This document shows positions 50,127-61,099 of a DNA stretch of 64,000 nt, one piece after another. Source of the DNA: Patiria miniata (lineage: Eukaryota; Echinodermata; Asteroidea; Valvatida; Asterinidae); assembly GCF_015706575.1 (NCBI RefSeq), contig NW_024037074.1, forward strand, positions 19,829,334 through 19,893,333, written 5' to 3'. Under the pieces are notes generated by a model that made no database searches, was not told the origin of the DNA, and saw nothing but the letters and a program-made list of their open reading frames with translations. How positions within the stretch are numbered: position 1 is the stretch's first letter; the number at the start of each line of letters is the position of its first letter. Both the position numbers and the translations under genes were made by a program.

Positions 50127-51249
50127 TTACGCGCCTGTTGCTCTTCTTTTATATTTGTGGATTTGTGAAGTTGTTATATGTGATTATTATTTCACATTAA
50201 CTTTTTATTAGATAAGCTATCATTAGTCACAGACACAACAGGCAGAACAACTGGACGCTTTTTGGAAAGGAAAATAACATTAATATTTTTACCTGGGAAA
50301 CCAGTAATGGGTCGCCCGGCAAGCAGGGTCGTCAGTCATCCGGTGTTCCTCCCCCCTGCTTCCGGTTCCTCCGTGTCATCAGCTCCTGACATGAGCACTC
50401 TGGCTTACTGATCCTCCAATTGCATGTTGCTGAAAAGAAAAGAAGTCTTCCTAGCGGAGCTAGGTTACGTTAGTACAATGTACAGAAATTTCCTGGTCAA
50501 ATTGGTGACCGGTGGTGTGGTATAAAGAGAATAAAAACGTATAATTATAATGGTCCTTACCTGACCACTAAAAAGATACAATCATACAAAAAGGGACACT
50601 TAGTTTAGGTCTACGCTACTTAGATCTCTAGGCAACTGGGTGTAAAGTTATAATTAAACAAACAAGATAATCCAATTAGTGGCCCTTACCTGACCACTGT
50701 AATGGATTCAACCGTTACTTACAAAACTTAGTTTATTCTAAATAGAAAATTTTGCCTACTGGTCGCGAAGATGATAACTCCAGTATGGACAAAGCAACGC
50801 GCATCCAACGCGCTACGCGGTTCAAAGGCAAACAACATTCACATTGCCGACCAGTTGTGATCGGACTTATCAGAATTGAAAAGTACCACCCATCAAAACC
50901 TCCACTGGTGTTATGGTTGTTAAAAAAATAAATTGCTGCACATTGTTTCACCCTGTAAAATCAGACTGTACATTTTACAAAGCTATTACAAGGTGTATCC
51001 AACATAACAGGTGTCATTTCACCTGATTTACAATAAACAAATTGTCACAATGGCTCTAACACAAAAGGCAATTATATTCTTTGCAAATCGGTTATTATGG
51101 AAGAACAAACAACAATGTGTGTCGAGACACATTTCGACAAGGATCAGAGACTATTTCATGTCGCAAAATAATCGTGGAATCGTTGAAACCATCATTTTGA
51201 TAACGTATCACGACCGTTACATGTTGCAAGGAATCTTTAAGATCAGCAC

Positions 51250-54110
51250 ATGGCCCTATACATATAGATAATGTTAAAAAAAAAAAAATAGATATCCAAG
51301 AAAATGGTTGTCATACAGACAAACAAAGTAGATTTGTAAACATGGCCCCATAGAGTATTTTACTTCATGAACCACGGTGAAGTTACGACATGTGAGGAAT
51401 ACAAAGAGCATACAAGAAAAAAAATAGCTCCAACATTAGAGCTTTTTAAGCTTCAAAGTAGCTTATTATATACTCAACACATGTCCCTAGAGAATTTAAC
51501 ACAATGATTCGCACTCAAGACGGGGTGCGATATGCATGCACAAGCAGTGTTCAAGAAAATACACTCCGGCTATTGGAGAAATGTATGCATAACGGAGGAA
51601 TATAAGATCTTTTAACTGCACCACATGGCCCTATTTTATATTGCATAATAATTTAGAAAGATTAAAAAAAAAAAAGTAAGACATGTTCCTGGAATCCTGT
51701 AACTACTCTTTCATATAAGTACAGAAGATAACGCCAAGAACAAAAATGGTTTGGCAGAAATCTCAACAAAACGGCGATGAAAGTTTTGTATACATGGCCT
51801 TAGGATTGTTTTAACAACGAGAATCAATGTAGAAAGACGACGACAAAAATGCCTAATAGACGCGACAGGAATTTCAAAAAGTTTTATTCGTACACATGGC
51901 CCTCAATATCTATCACGATTTGTTACAAACGGAAGAAATATTCCGTACACAAACATGACACTGTACATCTCACAATCATTGTCTTTAAATGTCAAGCAGG
52001 AGACATTATTGTGGATCATCACCTTTTAATTTATATCATCTTGTTTTAAAGTTATTTTCAATCGAACGGAAATCTATTTAAAAGATTACTACACATGGCC
52101 CAATCATATACGTTCGCGTAATAATTCTTCCGTAGTTAAGTACTCGTGCTTGCGCACATATTTCGTCTGCTAGCGTTGCTTGTAACCGTTTAACTTTGTT
52201 CGCACTCGAACTAATTTGTTACTTCATTCCATGCATAACCGCCGAAAATACACGTCCGGCTATTTGAGAAATGTTCACAGAACGGAGGAATATAAGATCT
52301 AAACATTGCACTACATGGCCCTAATATAATTTTGCAAAATAAATTAAACAGCTTTTGTACAAACACAGAGTTAGCCTAAGACATGTCCCTGGAATCCTGT
52401 AAATAATGTGTCATAGATGTAAGTACAGAACGCAAGAAAAAATCCCTTTGGGGCAGAAATCTCTACAGAACGGTGATTGAGTTGTGTACACATGGCCCTA
52501 GGATTTTTTTTACAATGAGAATCAATGTAGAACAACGGGAAAATGCAAACAGACGCGACAGGAATTTCAAAAAAATGGATTCGTACACATGGCCCTCAAT
52601 ATCTATCACGATTTGTTACAAACGAAAAAAAATATTCCGTACACAAAAATAACTCTATGCATCTCACAATCATTGTCTTTAAATGTCAAGCAGGAGACAT
52701 TATTGTGTTTCTTCCTTTATTTTCTACTTTTGAGGATTATCACATTTTAATTTATATAATCTTTTTCTAGAGTCATTTTCGACCAAATGAAGATCAATTT
52801 AAAAGATTACTACACATGGCCCAAACACACGTTCGCGTAATAATTCTTCCGCAGTTTAAGTACTTGCACTCGTGTACATATTTCGTCTTCTAACGTTACT
52901 TGTAACTGTTTAACACGAACTTGTAATAATTAACGAACGACACATTTGTTATCTCATATCATGCATACCCCGACGCAGAAAATACACGTCCGGTTATTGG
53001 AGAAATTTATACAGAACGGAGGAATATAAGATCTATACACTACACCACATGGCCCTAAAATAATTTTGCAAAAATAAATTAGACATTGTTTACAAAAACA
53101 AAGTAAATCACGTTCACATGGCCCTTGAATCCTGTAAATATTCTGTCATATAAGTTTGGCGATGAAAGTTTTGTACACATGGCCCTAAGATTTTTTAACA
53201 ATGGGAATCAGTGTAGAACGACGATAAACTGCGTGATTACGCGACTGGAATTTGAAAACGTTTGATTCATACACATGACTCTAAATATATATCAAGAATT
53301 GTTACAAACGTTAAAAAAATACAATATCTCACAATCGTTGTCTTTAAATGTCAAGCAGGGAATATTACTGTGCAAGATTAAACAAAAAAGATAGATGTTG
53401 GAAATTGGAAGAGAAGCAGAACGATTCACTACACATGGCCCCACCATGATTTCGACATAAAAACCCTTCCTATGATAGCAGGTGCTACGTGGTTTAGCAG
53501 TTTTAAGTACAATGTACTTGTTACGAACTCGTAATCGTTATAGAACAATACATTTGTTATTTTAATATATAGCATGTTGATATCCATCGTCCTATTTTCT
53601 TCCTATACACATATCGGGCAAATTAATGATTGACAATGACTTTTAATTTCAGATTCCACGTTCCTGCTTCTAGGATTTTCCTCATTTATCTACTATATAT
53701 TCTTGAGGATTATCATCTTTTAATTTGCATGTTATCTTTTTTTGAGAGTCATTTTCAATCGAACGGAGATCAATTTAAAAGATTACTAACATGGCCCAAT
53801 CATACGTTCGCGTAATAATTCTTCCGCAGTTGAAGTACTCGTACTCGTGTACATTCGTCTGCTAACGTTACTTGTACCCGTTTAACTTTGTTCGCACTCG
53901 AGCTCAAACACGAACTTTGTTCGCACTCGAACTCAAGCACGAACTCATAATAATTAACGAACGATACATTTGTTTTTTAATTTTTTGTTCTCGATTCTAC
54001 GATTCTCGAACTCGAACACGAACTAGTATTCATATTTCGTACTCGACCCCAAACACGAAGGTGCAATCGTCATTTTTGACAATGATTGACAAAAATTAAT
54101 GATTGACGCT
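51250..54110. repeat. degenerate ~690-bp tandem repeat with ACACATGGCCC motifs
   Basis: The block GCGACAGGAATTTCAAAA recurs at about 51862, 52554 and 53238, a period of 684-692 bp. ATCAATTTAAAAGATTAC-type blocks recur at about 52065, 52790 and 53770. Within each unit ACACATGGCCC or close variants recur every 60-200 bp, some 18-20 times in all. The right end passes into ACTCGAACTC repeats at 53880-54150. Confidence 0.75.
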
Positions 54111-54652
54111 AACCTTTTTCGCACTCGAACTCAACACGAACTCGTATAATCGTTAACGAACGATACATTTGCTGTTTTAATATACCCGCAGGTCGATATT
54201 CATCGTCTTAACGAACAAAACGATTGACAATCAGGTTTTCTTTTCGATTTCACGGTTCCGCTCCTAGAGTTTCTCCTCATTGATTTATTTTACCCTTGAG
54301 GATTTTTGTTTTTTAATTCATACATGTTATCTATTTGAAAGTCGTTTTCAATCAAACCGAAAGAGCGCACATAATTATTTTCGGAATCATACATGCCCGA
54401 CACCCAAACACGTTGGCATTTAGAAACAAATTAACTCCAATTTATTTTGCACATCAAAGCGGCGGAATTTTCATTTCTTTCCCATCTCGGTGCTTGGTGC
54501 GATTGTGTCTTATTAGGAATCGTGCGGAGAGGTTCCTTGGAAAAATATAATTATTATCTTTAGATCGCTTTGTCTTCTACAAAACATAATCTCATGCTGG
54601 TTTTACAACTTTATACATTAATAATTTTAATTGAATTAATTTGTTGGCGATG

Positions 54653-55108
54653 TAGCACCCATCAAGGGTGCCGTGTTTTTCAAAAGTAGCACCCATCAAG
54701 GGTGTCGTTCTTCTCTATAGTAGTACCCATCAAGGGTGTCGTGTTAATCAATAAAGTAGTAGCACCCATCAAGGGTGTCGTTCTTCTCAATAGTAGTACC
54801 CATCAAGGGTGTCGTGTTATTCAAAACAGTATAGTAACACTCCCATCAAGGGTGCCGTTCTTCTTAATTGTATGTTAGCACCCATCAAGGGTGTCGACCT
54901 TCTCAATAGTAGCACCCATCTAGGGTGTCGTCTTTCTCAATAGTAGCACCCATCAAGGGTGTCGTCCTTCTCAATAGTAGCACCCATCAAGGGTGTCGAC
55001 TCTCAATAGTAGCACCCATCAAGGGTGTCGTCCTTCTCAATAGTAGCACCCATCAAGGGTGTCGTCCTTCTCAATAGTAGCACCCATCAAGGGTGTCGTC
55101 CTTCTCCA
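54653..55108. repeat. 34-bp minisatellite with palindromic CACCC-GGGTG core, 13 units
   Basis: The consensus is TAGCACCCATCAAGGGTGTC followed by a variable linker such as GTCCTTCTCAATAG. Later units are nearly identical and 32-34 bp long; the first six are longer and more diverged. CACCC and GGGTG pair around ATCAA in every unit. Confidence 0.9.
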
Positions 55109-55940
55109 TCTTAAACTTCGAACGGCATTCCAATGGACATTATCCAAAACAACAGTTTACAGGAATGTTCGCAAAAGTTTTAAGGGATTGCATAATGCAC
55201 ATCTTTACACCATTAATTCTTCAAGGCATTTCCTTTGTCTTTATACACAAATAATCAGTAAACTTAATAATTATGGTTGTGATGCGGCAAAGCTCAAGGC
55301 AATGCCATTGATTTGGTATTGACTTCTGTTGATACGATAACATCTCCGAGGGTCCGTCTTCATCGCTGATTCTTCAGTTTGTATTATTCAATAAAATCCA
55401 AAACATTCAAACTTAATTTGTTTTCATACTTCAACAGGCGTTATTATTGTCAGGATAAGGTTAAATGAATAACGTTTGTTCCCTCCCCAATTCCCAAAGT
55501 TCCTAATTGTCTTGCAAGCTGCTCGCTTTTTGCAATACGGTACAGCTCCCTAAACTTTATTTATTATTTATTATTATTATTTTATTACCACCTGGTCTTT
55601 ATGCATTTTATCATGTTTATATTTTTTTACTGCATAGCTTTGTCTTTATCTTTTCTTTAAAAGGGAAACCTCATCGAATTTTTCCTAACTTAAGATTTAA
55701 AACTTCTGATATACATTTTCATATTATTTTTCAGTTAGTGTGTTATTAGAAAAGCTGTTGTAGGATTTTTTGTTCAGTAAAAGTTACTTAATTTTCCAAT
55801 AATAATTATATTTTAAAGAGCTCCGTAGTATCTATGAGTTGATGAAATCAATTCTTTTTTTTTATCACGGAATGTAGACATCCTTCATCCGTTTTAAATG
55901 AAATTGTTAACTGATTTGGTATCGGGAAACAAAAATAACC

Positions 55941-56383
55941 AGATATCGTCAAACAGTGATTAATCATCTCTGGATGACGATATCCTACAAGATACCATCA
56001 ACCCGAGAAATGTGTCAATTTCTCGAGAAGATAACATCTCGCCCAAAAGATATAGTCAACCCGAGATATATCATTTTTTTCTCGAGAAGACTACATCTCA
56101 CCTAAAAGATATCACCAATCCGTGATGATTATCTCGGAAAGACGATATCTAACCTACAAAACATCATCCACCCGAGATATACTTTATCTCGAGAAGATGA
56201 CATCTGACCAACACGATATCTTCAACCCGAGAAATATTTTCTTTCTTGGGAAGAGGATATTTCACCTACAAGATATCATCGACCGGAGATTTTTTTTCTC
56301 GAGAAGACAACATCTCACCCTATACAAACAAGATATCACCAACCCGTGATGGCACATTATCTCGGGAAGACGATATCATAACT
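55941..56383. repeat. palindrome-rich ~60-bp tandem array
   Basis: About seven units each combine AAGATATCA, ACCCGAGATAT and TTTCTCGAGAAGA followed by CATCTCACC. TCTCGAGA and GATATC are each self-complementary, so every unit can form small hairpins. ORFs across it are not protein-like. Confidence 0.8.
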
Positions 56384-57419
56384 ATACAATTTGAACATCT
56401 AGAAAACTACCCCAATGATGTCCTCCTATTTTATAAATGACGGGTGCTCATCAACCCACATAACTTTAGAGCTCAGTAACGTGTGTCTATATTTCACAAA
56501 ACAAACTTCGTATCTAAAAGAAATTTTCTGATGTTAATAACATGTTATTTTTTTGCCATTTGATACAAATTTTTAATTGACTACCGTTAATTGTTTTTTT
56601 TTAAGGATCAAGCTACGATTTGTACTATGATTTTTACAGTGCCTCAAAAATGTGAGTTTTATAACTTTGTAATTATTTTGTAAAAGATTTTTATAAGTTA
56701 ATTTTTACACCATGGCTGTGCCTTACGCTGCTGTTGGTGTGCTCGGCTGCCTACGCGCGCCATGTGCCTATACCCCCACCCACCCCGCCTTAATCCTATA
56801 TGCCTTAACCTGAATCGTAATCGTTCATTTAATACAATCATAACTTTCCCTTATTTGCCTTCTTCCAAACGTCGAATTTCGCTAGTCTTGATCTCAACAG
56901 CATGAAGGTCTCCTCCAATTCTTATGAGCTTCAAATAATTCCGTCGGCTATCTTTTCAATCTAAATTTATACAATCATAATCAATATCATTCAGCTCTCA
57001 ATATGTTTTCTTCTGCTGTCCTCTTGAACTTATACTAGCATTTACCCTGAAGCTAATGGTGTAAAGTTCAATATTTATGCAAATTTGAGATCCGTGGATA
57101 CATTGTTCATAAAATTGATTTTGGTCCATTGGAATGCCGTCCTATAATACTCTTAATACATGTAGTGTGCTTGCACAAAATAATTTCAGTTTACGATAAA
57201 ATCCGTTGGCTCCGTTGTCATCTCCTCGAATTCGTGGCGTTCAGGTTTTCATGTCATCTTTGAATAATTAAATAAAAGCTCAAAACTATTTTAATACAAT
57301 TATAACAAAAAGGAAAACCAAATTCCAAGGAACCCTCCATTCTGCACGAAAATCTAAACATGTTTACTCCAACCCCTAAAAGCCCTTGCCTTTCTGGAAT
57401 GTCTTTGAAAGTGTAGCAA

Positions 57420-57560
57420 AGACGGTGCACCTGGCCGCATTCCGCGCGCGCGGCCTTTCACTTTTCGACCAATAAGAATCATCGGAGTCTATGAACACGC
57501 CCACGCTGCGCCGGCCACGAGCGGCTCACGTGCCGACTCCACCTCTCGATTTCGCTTTTG
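57420..57560. promoter_or_regulatory. GC/CpG-rich patch, possible promoter
   Basis: Within an A/T-rich background this patch has many CpG (TTCCGCGCGCGCGG, CTGCGCCGGCC), a CCAAT box in GACCAATAAG and a CACGTG E-box. No transcript start can be read. A short frame MSDDDATCLRRNVAV at 58342 followed by a GTATGA donor is a weak candidate first exon downstream. Confidence 0.25.
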
Positions 57561-58907
57561 TTACAATGCGTGAAATGCGCAATGCACCAAAAGGCATGTA
57601 CATGTAAACAGATTTTGACAAACACATTGGCAGGTATTCACATGCAAATTACTCTAAATCAAAAGGGCTTACAGAAATGGCTTTTCGACGTACAATATTC
57701 AGCAATGCAAAAGACTCGCTAACTACAGGAAACTCAGAATGAACGCCATTTTGTTGGCAACAAACACATGTATCGTGCTTATTCTAATATCTACATACAT
57801 TAAAAGTGAGATAGGCTAATTAAAGAGAAGAATTTAAGAATTGTATCGCACAGTATTCAACAATGCAAAATACAACATCGTGTACAACATGCAATACATA
57901 CTATTGTAAATAACATTAAAAACGTTTTCATTAAATGCGATTTAAGGACCAAAGTCAAAGAGAGGATTTTCTTTCTGGCTCCACTTTATACTTCGAAGTG
58001 AGGTTTAAAATGTATGCAGATGGCATATTGCTCAAAATGCAGAATATTGAGACACTTTTTCCTGTTTTGGTTCTGTGTGACCGGAGGAGAAGATAATTTT
58101 TCACTCACCTCGATAGTTCCTTAATTAATGTTGGACTTACCCCGACGAACTCCAAAAGCTTGACTTCAGCATTTTCCAAAAACGTCACTCAAAATTATAC
58201 GAGTTCACAAAAATGTCCATTCAGTTCAGCACAAAATGAGCATTCAAATGAATGCAATTGCGTAGTCCAGTTCAGTTCTGTAAAACAAAAGTTACGACAA
58301 GTTCTGTAGGCCTACAGCAAAGTTCAAGTCAGTTTTTCAATATGAGTGACGACGACGCTACATGTCTGCGTCGAAATGTTGCCGTGACCCCGTACACGAG
58401 GCCGGTTTGCTGGTCAAATTGCAAGACTTTTGCAAGACGTTTTTTTCGCTCCCATGAAGACTCCAGGGTATGATGTACAAGTTTCCGCATTAGGGGCTTG
58501 AAGCTGGACGGCCGACTCAGAGGTTAAAGTCCATGTTTTGCCTGTGAAATTTGAGACTTTTTTGGGTGACTGGCCCAAAAATAGCGGGGAGACAGACATT
58601 GCGTGCTGCCTCCCAGTGTCCGTTGACCCCGTTCTCGGTAATTTTCCATGGCGTAATGTTAAGGAGGTGAAAAATGTTGATGTATTCGGTTGAGTCCAGA
58701 GCGAATAAGAATACATCATTGATATGCTAATGATTGTATGGGGCGGCGGTCGGAGCGGGAATTTTGACTAGGGAGTGGCATGTGCTGCTAGCGGAGAAAC
58801 GCGTCACTTCACGCTGGCTGTTGCTCCGTACTGACTTCGCGGCTTGGCTCACGGATCTTACACACAAGGATTATAACGACTCCGCCAAATTCCTGGTTAG
58901 ACGCGTG

Positions 58908-59512
58908 CAGTGGCGGAGGGGGGGGGGGGGGGCGCTGGGGGGGGGGGGGGGGCTGGAACATTTCATGGGGGGGGGCGTCAAGCAGGGGCGTCAATCGCTT
59001 CTCAAAAGTGTGTGTGTGGGGGGGGGGGGGACATACCTTGATCATGCTCTGTGGTGTGATCTGAGGCAATTTCTTACCACTTTAACCAATAATTATCTTA
59101 GCACAAAAGATAATAATTTAAACATAATTTTCGAGGTTTTCTCAGCTAAAGGCATAAGAAAATTTTGTGAACATTGTTTTCGAGGTTGGAGTCATTGAAT
59201 CAGCTACCAGAATTCTGAGCTATAGGCGTGGGGTTCGGGGCCCGCTTAAGGGCCCCGATAAATGTTGGATTCTAAATGCTCTGTGATGCTATCTGAGGCA
59301 ATTTCTGACCACTTTAACCAATATTTTCTAATCAAAAGATACATTGCTGTACATAATAGGGCCCATGGCGTCATGTAGATCAATGATATTTTTTTTTAGA
59401 AACTCAAAATCTCAGTGGGGGGGCGACTGGGGGGCGACAAGGTTTCATGGGGGGGGCGGTCGCCCCCCCCCCTACGGCCCCCCCCCCCCCCCCCCCGGTA
59501 GCTACACCACTG
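58908..59512. mobile_element. 605-bp hAT-type MITE with perfect 8-bp TSD
   Basis: CAGTGGCGGAGGG at the left and TAGCTACACCACTG at the right are flanked by identical GACGCGTG (58900-58907, 59513-59520). The family core (GATCTGAGGCAATTTCT, ACCACTTTAACCAAT) appears twice, near 59060 and 59290, in the orientation opposite to the copies at 27151 and 35997, so this copy carries an internal duplication or is compound. Confidence 0.85.
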
Positions 59513-61099
59513 GACGCGTGATAATATTCCGTGCTTGGCTCGAGGCTTTCAGTGTGTATTTCTCCGCGTATTTATTTTCTCCACCTAGACCTATTCAAAC
59601 ATAATGCCAAAAATTGTATCTGAATGGAAATTGTCAATTAAAGGCAAAAACAACAAATATGACGGAATAGTCTTCATTTCCAGATGGAGAAGCATCAATT
59701 TCGGGGAAAAAACATCTTTTTTTTTGTTTTTAAAGACGGGAGGGCGTTCGAAGAAGTATATATCTGTGACGTAGCACGCGTGGCTCGCGTGGCTTGTCTC
59801 TCATTGGTCAGAAATATGTAGGTGACGTTTTCTCGAATCTAGCCAATATGATTGGACGAAGGAGTCCTGTAAAAAAAATGAGCAGACGAAAAATGCTTTA
59901 CATTGGTAAAGCGTAGGGTGACGTTTTAGCCGATTTTCGGCTAGATTTGATCATCCTTCCTTCCTGATTTGATGGACTGTTTTGGGGAAAAAACGAAATC
60001 TGGCAGAAAATCCAGCATAAGGAAAGTTTTAGCAGATTTCTAGCCGAATTCTGTAAAATCGATGATCGTAGTAAAAATATATCAGATTTTGTTTTGAACA
60101 TGATTCAATCATGGTACTTCTGTCTTTTTATTCTTTATGATGAGGCTTTGTTACATGGGCACTTTCCTATGGAGCCAGTGGGGGCCCACGGTCCACTCGG
60201 CACCATAGGAAAGCACACACGTAAACAAAGTGTGACGTTATTAGTACAGAGGCTTATTGAGCGTGATAGGCTATCTGATAAGGTTTGTGCACGAAAAACC
60301 CGGCGCTAGGGGTTTTGTGTATAATTATAATTATTAGTGTCAGCACCAACTTATATGGCAATGTGTCAGTAATGCGTACACACACAGTGACTGTTTTTAC
60401 GCATTATGAATGGAGGAATAAAAGATACATCATTAATTTCCATGAATTACAACACCGAATGCGGCCATATTGTCATCTCAATTCCAATATTGAACAATAA
60501 CATGCCACCGTTCTGTTTGCCCCATGAGATGAGTCATCAGATATATGCATTATGCATATCAACCACAAACCATTCGTGTAAGCATGGGCGAATGGTGTAA
60601 GTGAACAACAAAAGGGAAAACGATGTGATCAGTGATGCATGTCGTGACAAAGCATAATCGAACAGATATGGTTTGTGCAGTTCTACGAACAGTTGTAGAA
60701 CTTTATGTGGATATGTTTTTGTTCAAAGTAAAACTTGTAACCGTCGGGAAATACCGGTAGCTATTTAACTCTGAAACATATCTGAGTTATTTGTTGATCT
60801 TGGGGAACAATGTGAAAGTTCAATTCGAAGTTATAGGATATAGACCACATGTTCAGGATGTGCGTCGGGACCATGCAGTTTACTCCTCGAAATGTACGAT
60901 CATAAGTGTTGAAATGCACCCACCATGTGTGAATTCGTTTATGTCCATGCATAAATACACGGCGGAACAACAGCTTTGACTTGAGTGGAATTAGATTGCA
61001 GGAAAAAACAATGTAATGTATTCCACCGACATCTGTGGACGAGCTTTTCCTGGTTTAGACGGGTTCATCGCAACGGTGCCATCACATGCCACTGGTAAC

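Larger units (their letters stand above)
43485..61099. other. repeat-rich spacer between receptor B and the MEGF-like gene
   Basis: 17.6 kb with no secure coding exon. It contains MITEs (44193, 47962, 58908), a SINE (48838), minus-strand exon-like units (49938-50700), and three tandem-repeat arrays (51250-54110, 54653-55108, 55941-56383). A GC-richer patch at 57420-57560 might be a promoter. The stretches 45000-47900 and 59600-61090 gave nothing recognisable. Confidence 0.45.

Noticed and set aside
54653-55108. CRISPR-like array of palindromic repeats with spacers
   Set aside because: The linkers between repeats are themselves near-identical, the DNA is clearly animal nuclear, and no cas genes are present; it is a minisatellite.
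58414-58719. 101-residue minus-strand ORF
   Set aside because: No domain recognised, no convincing splice or start context, and composition does not stand out as coding.
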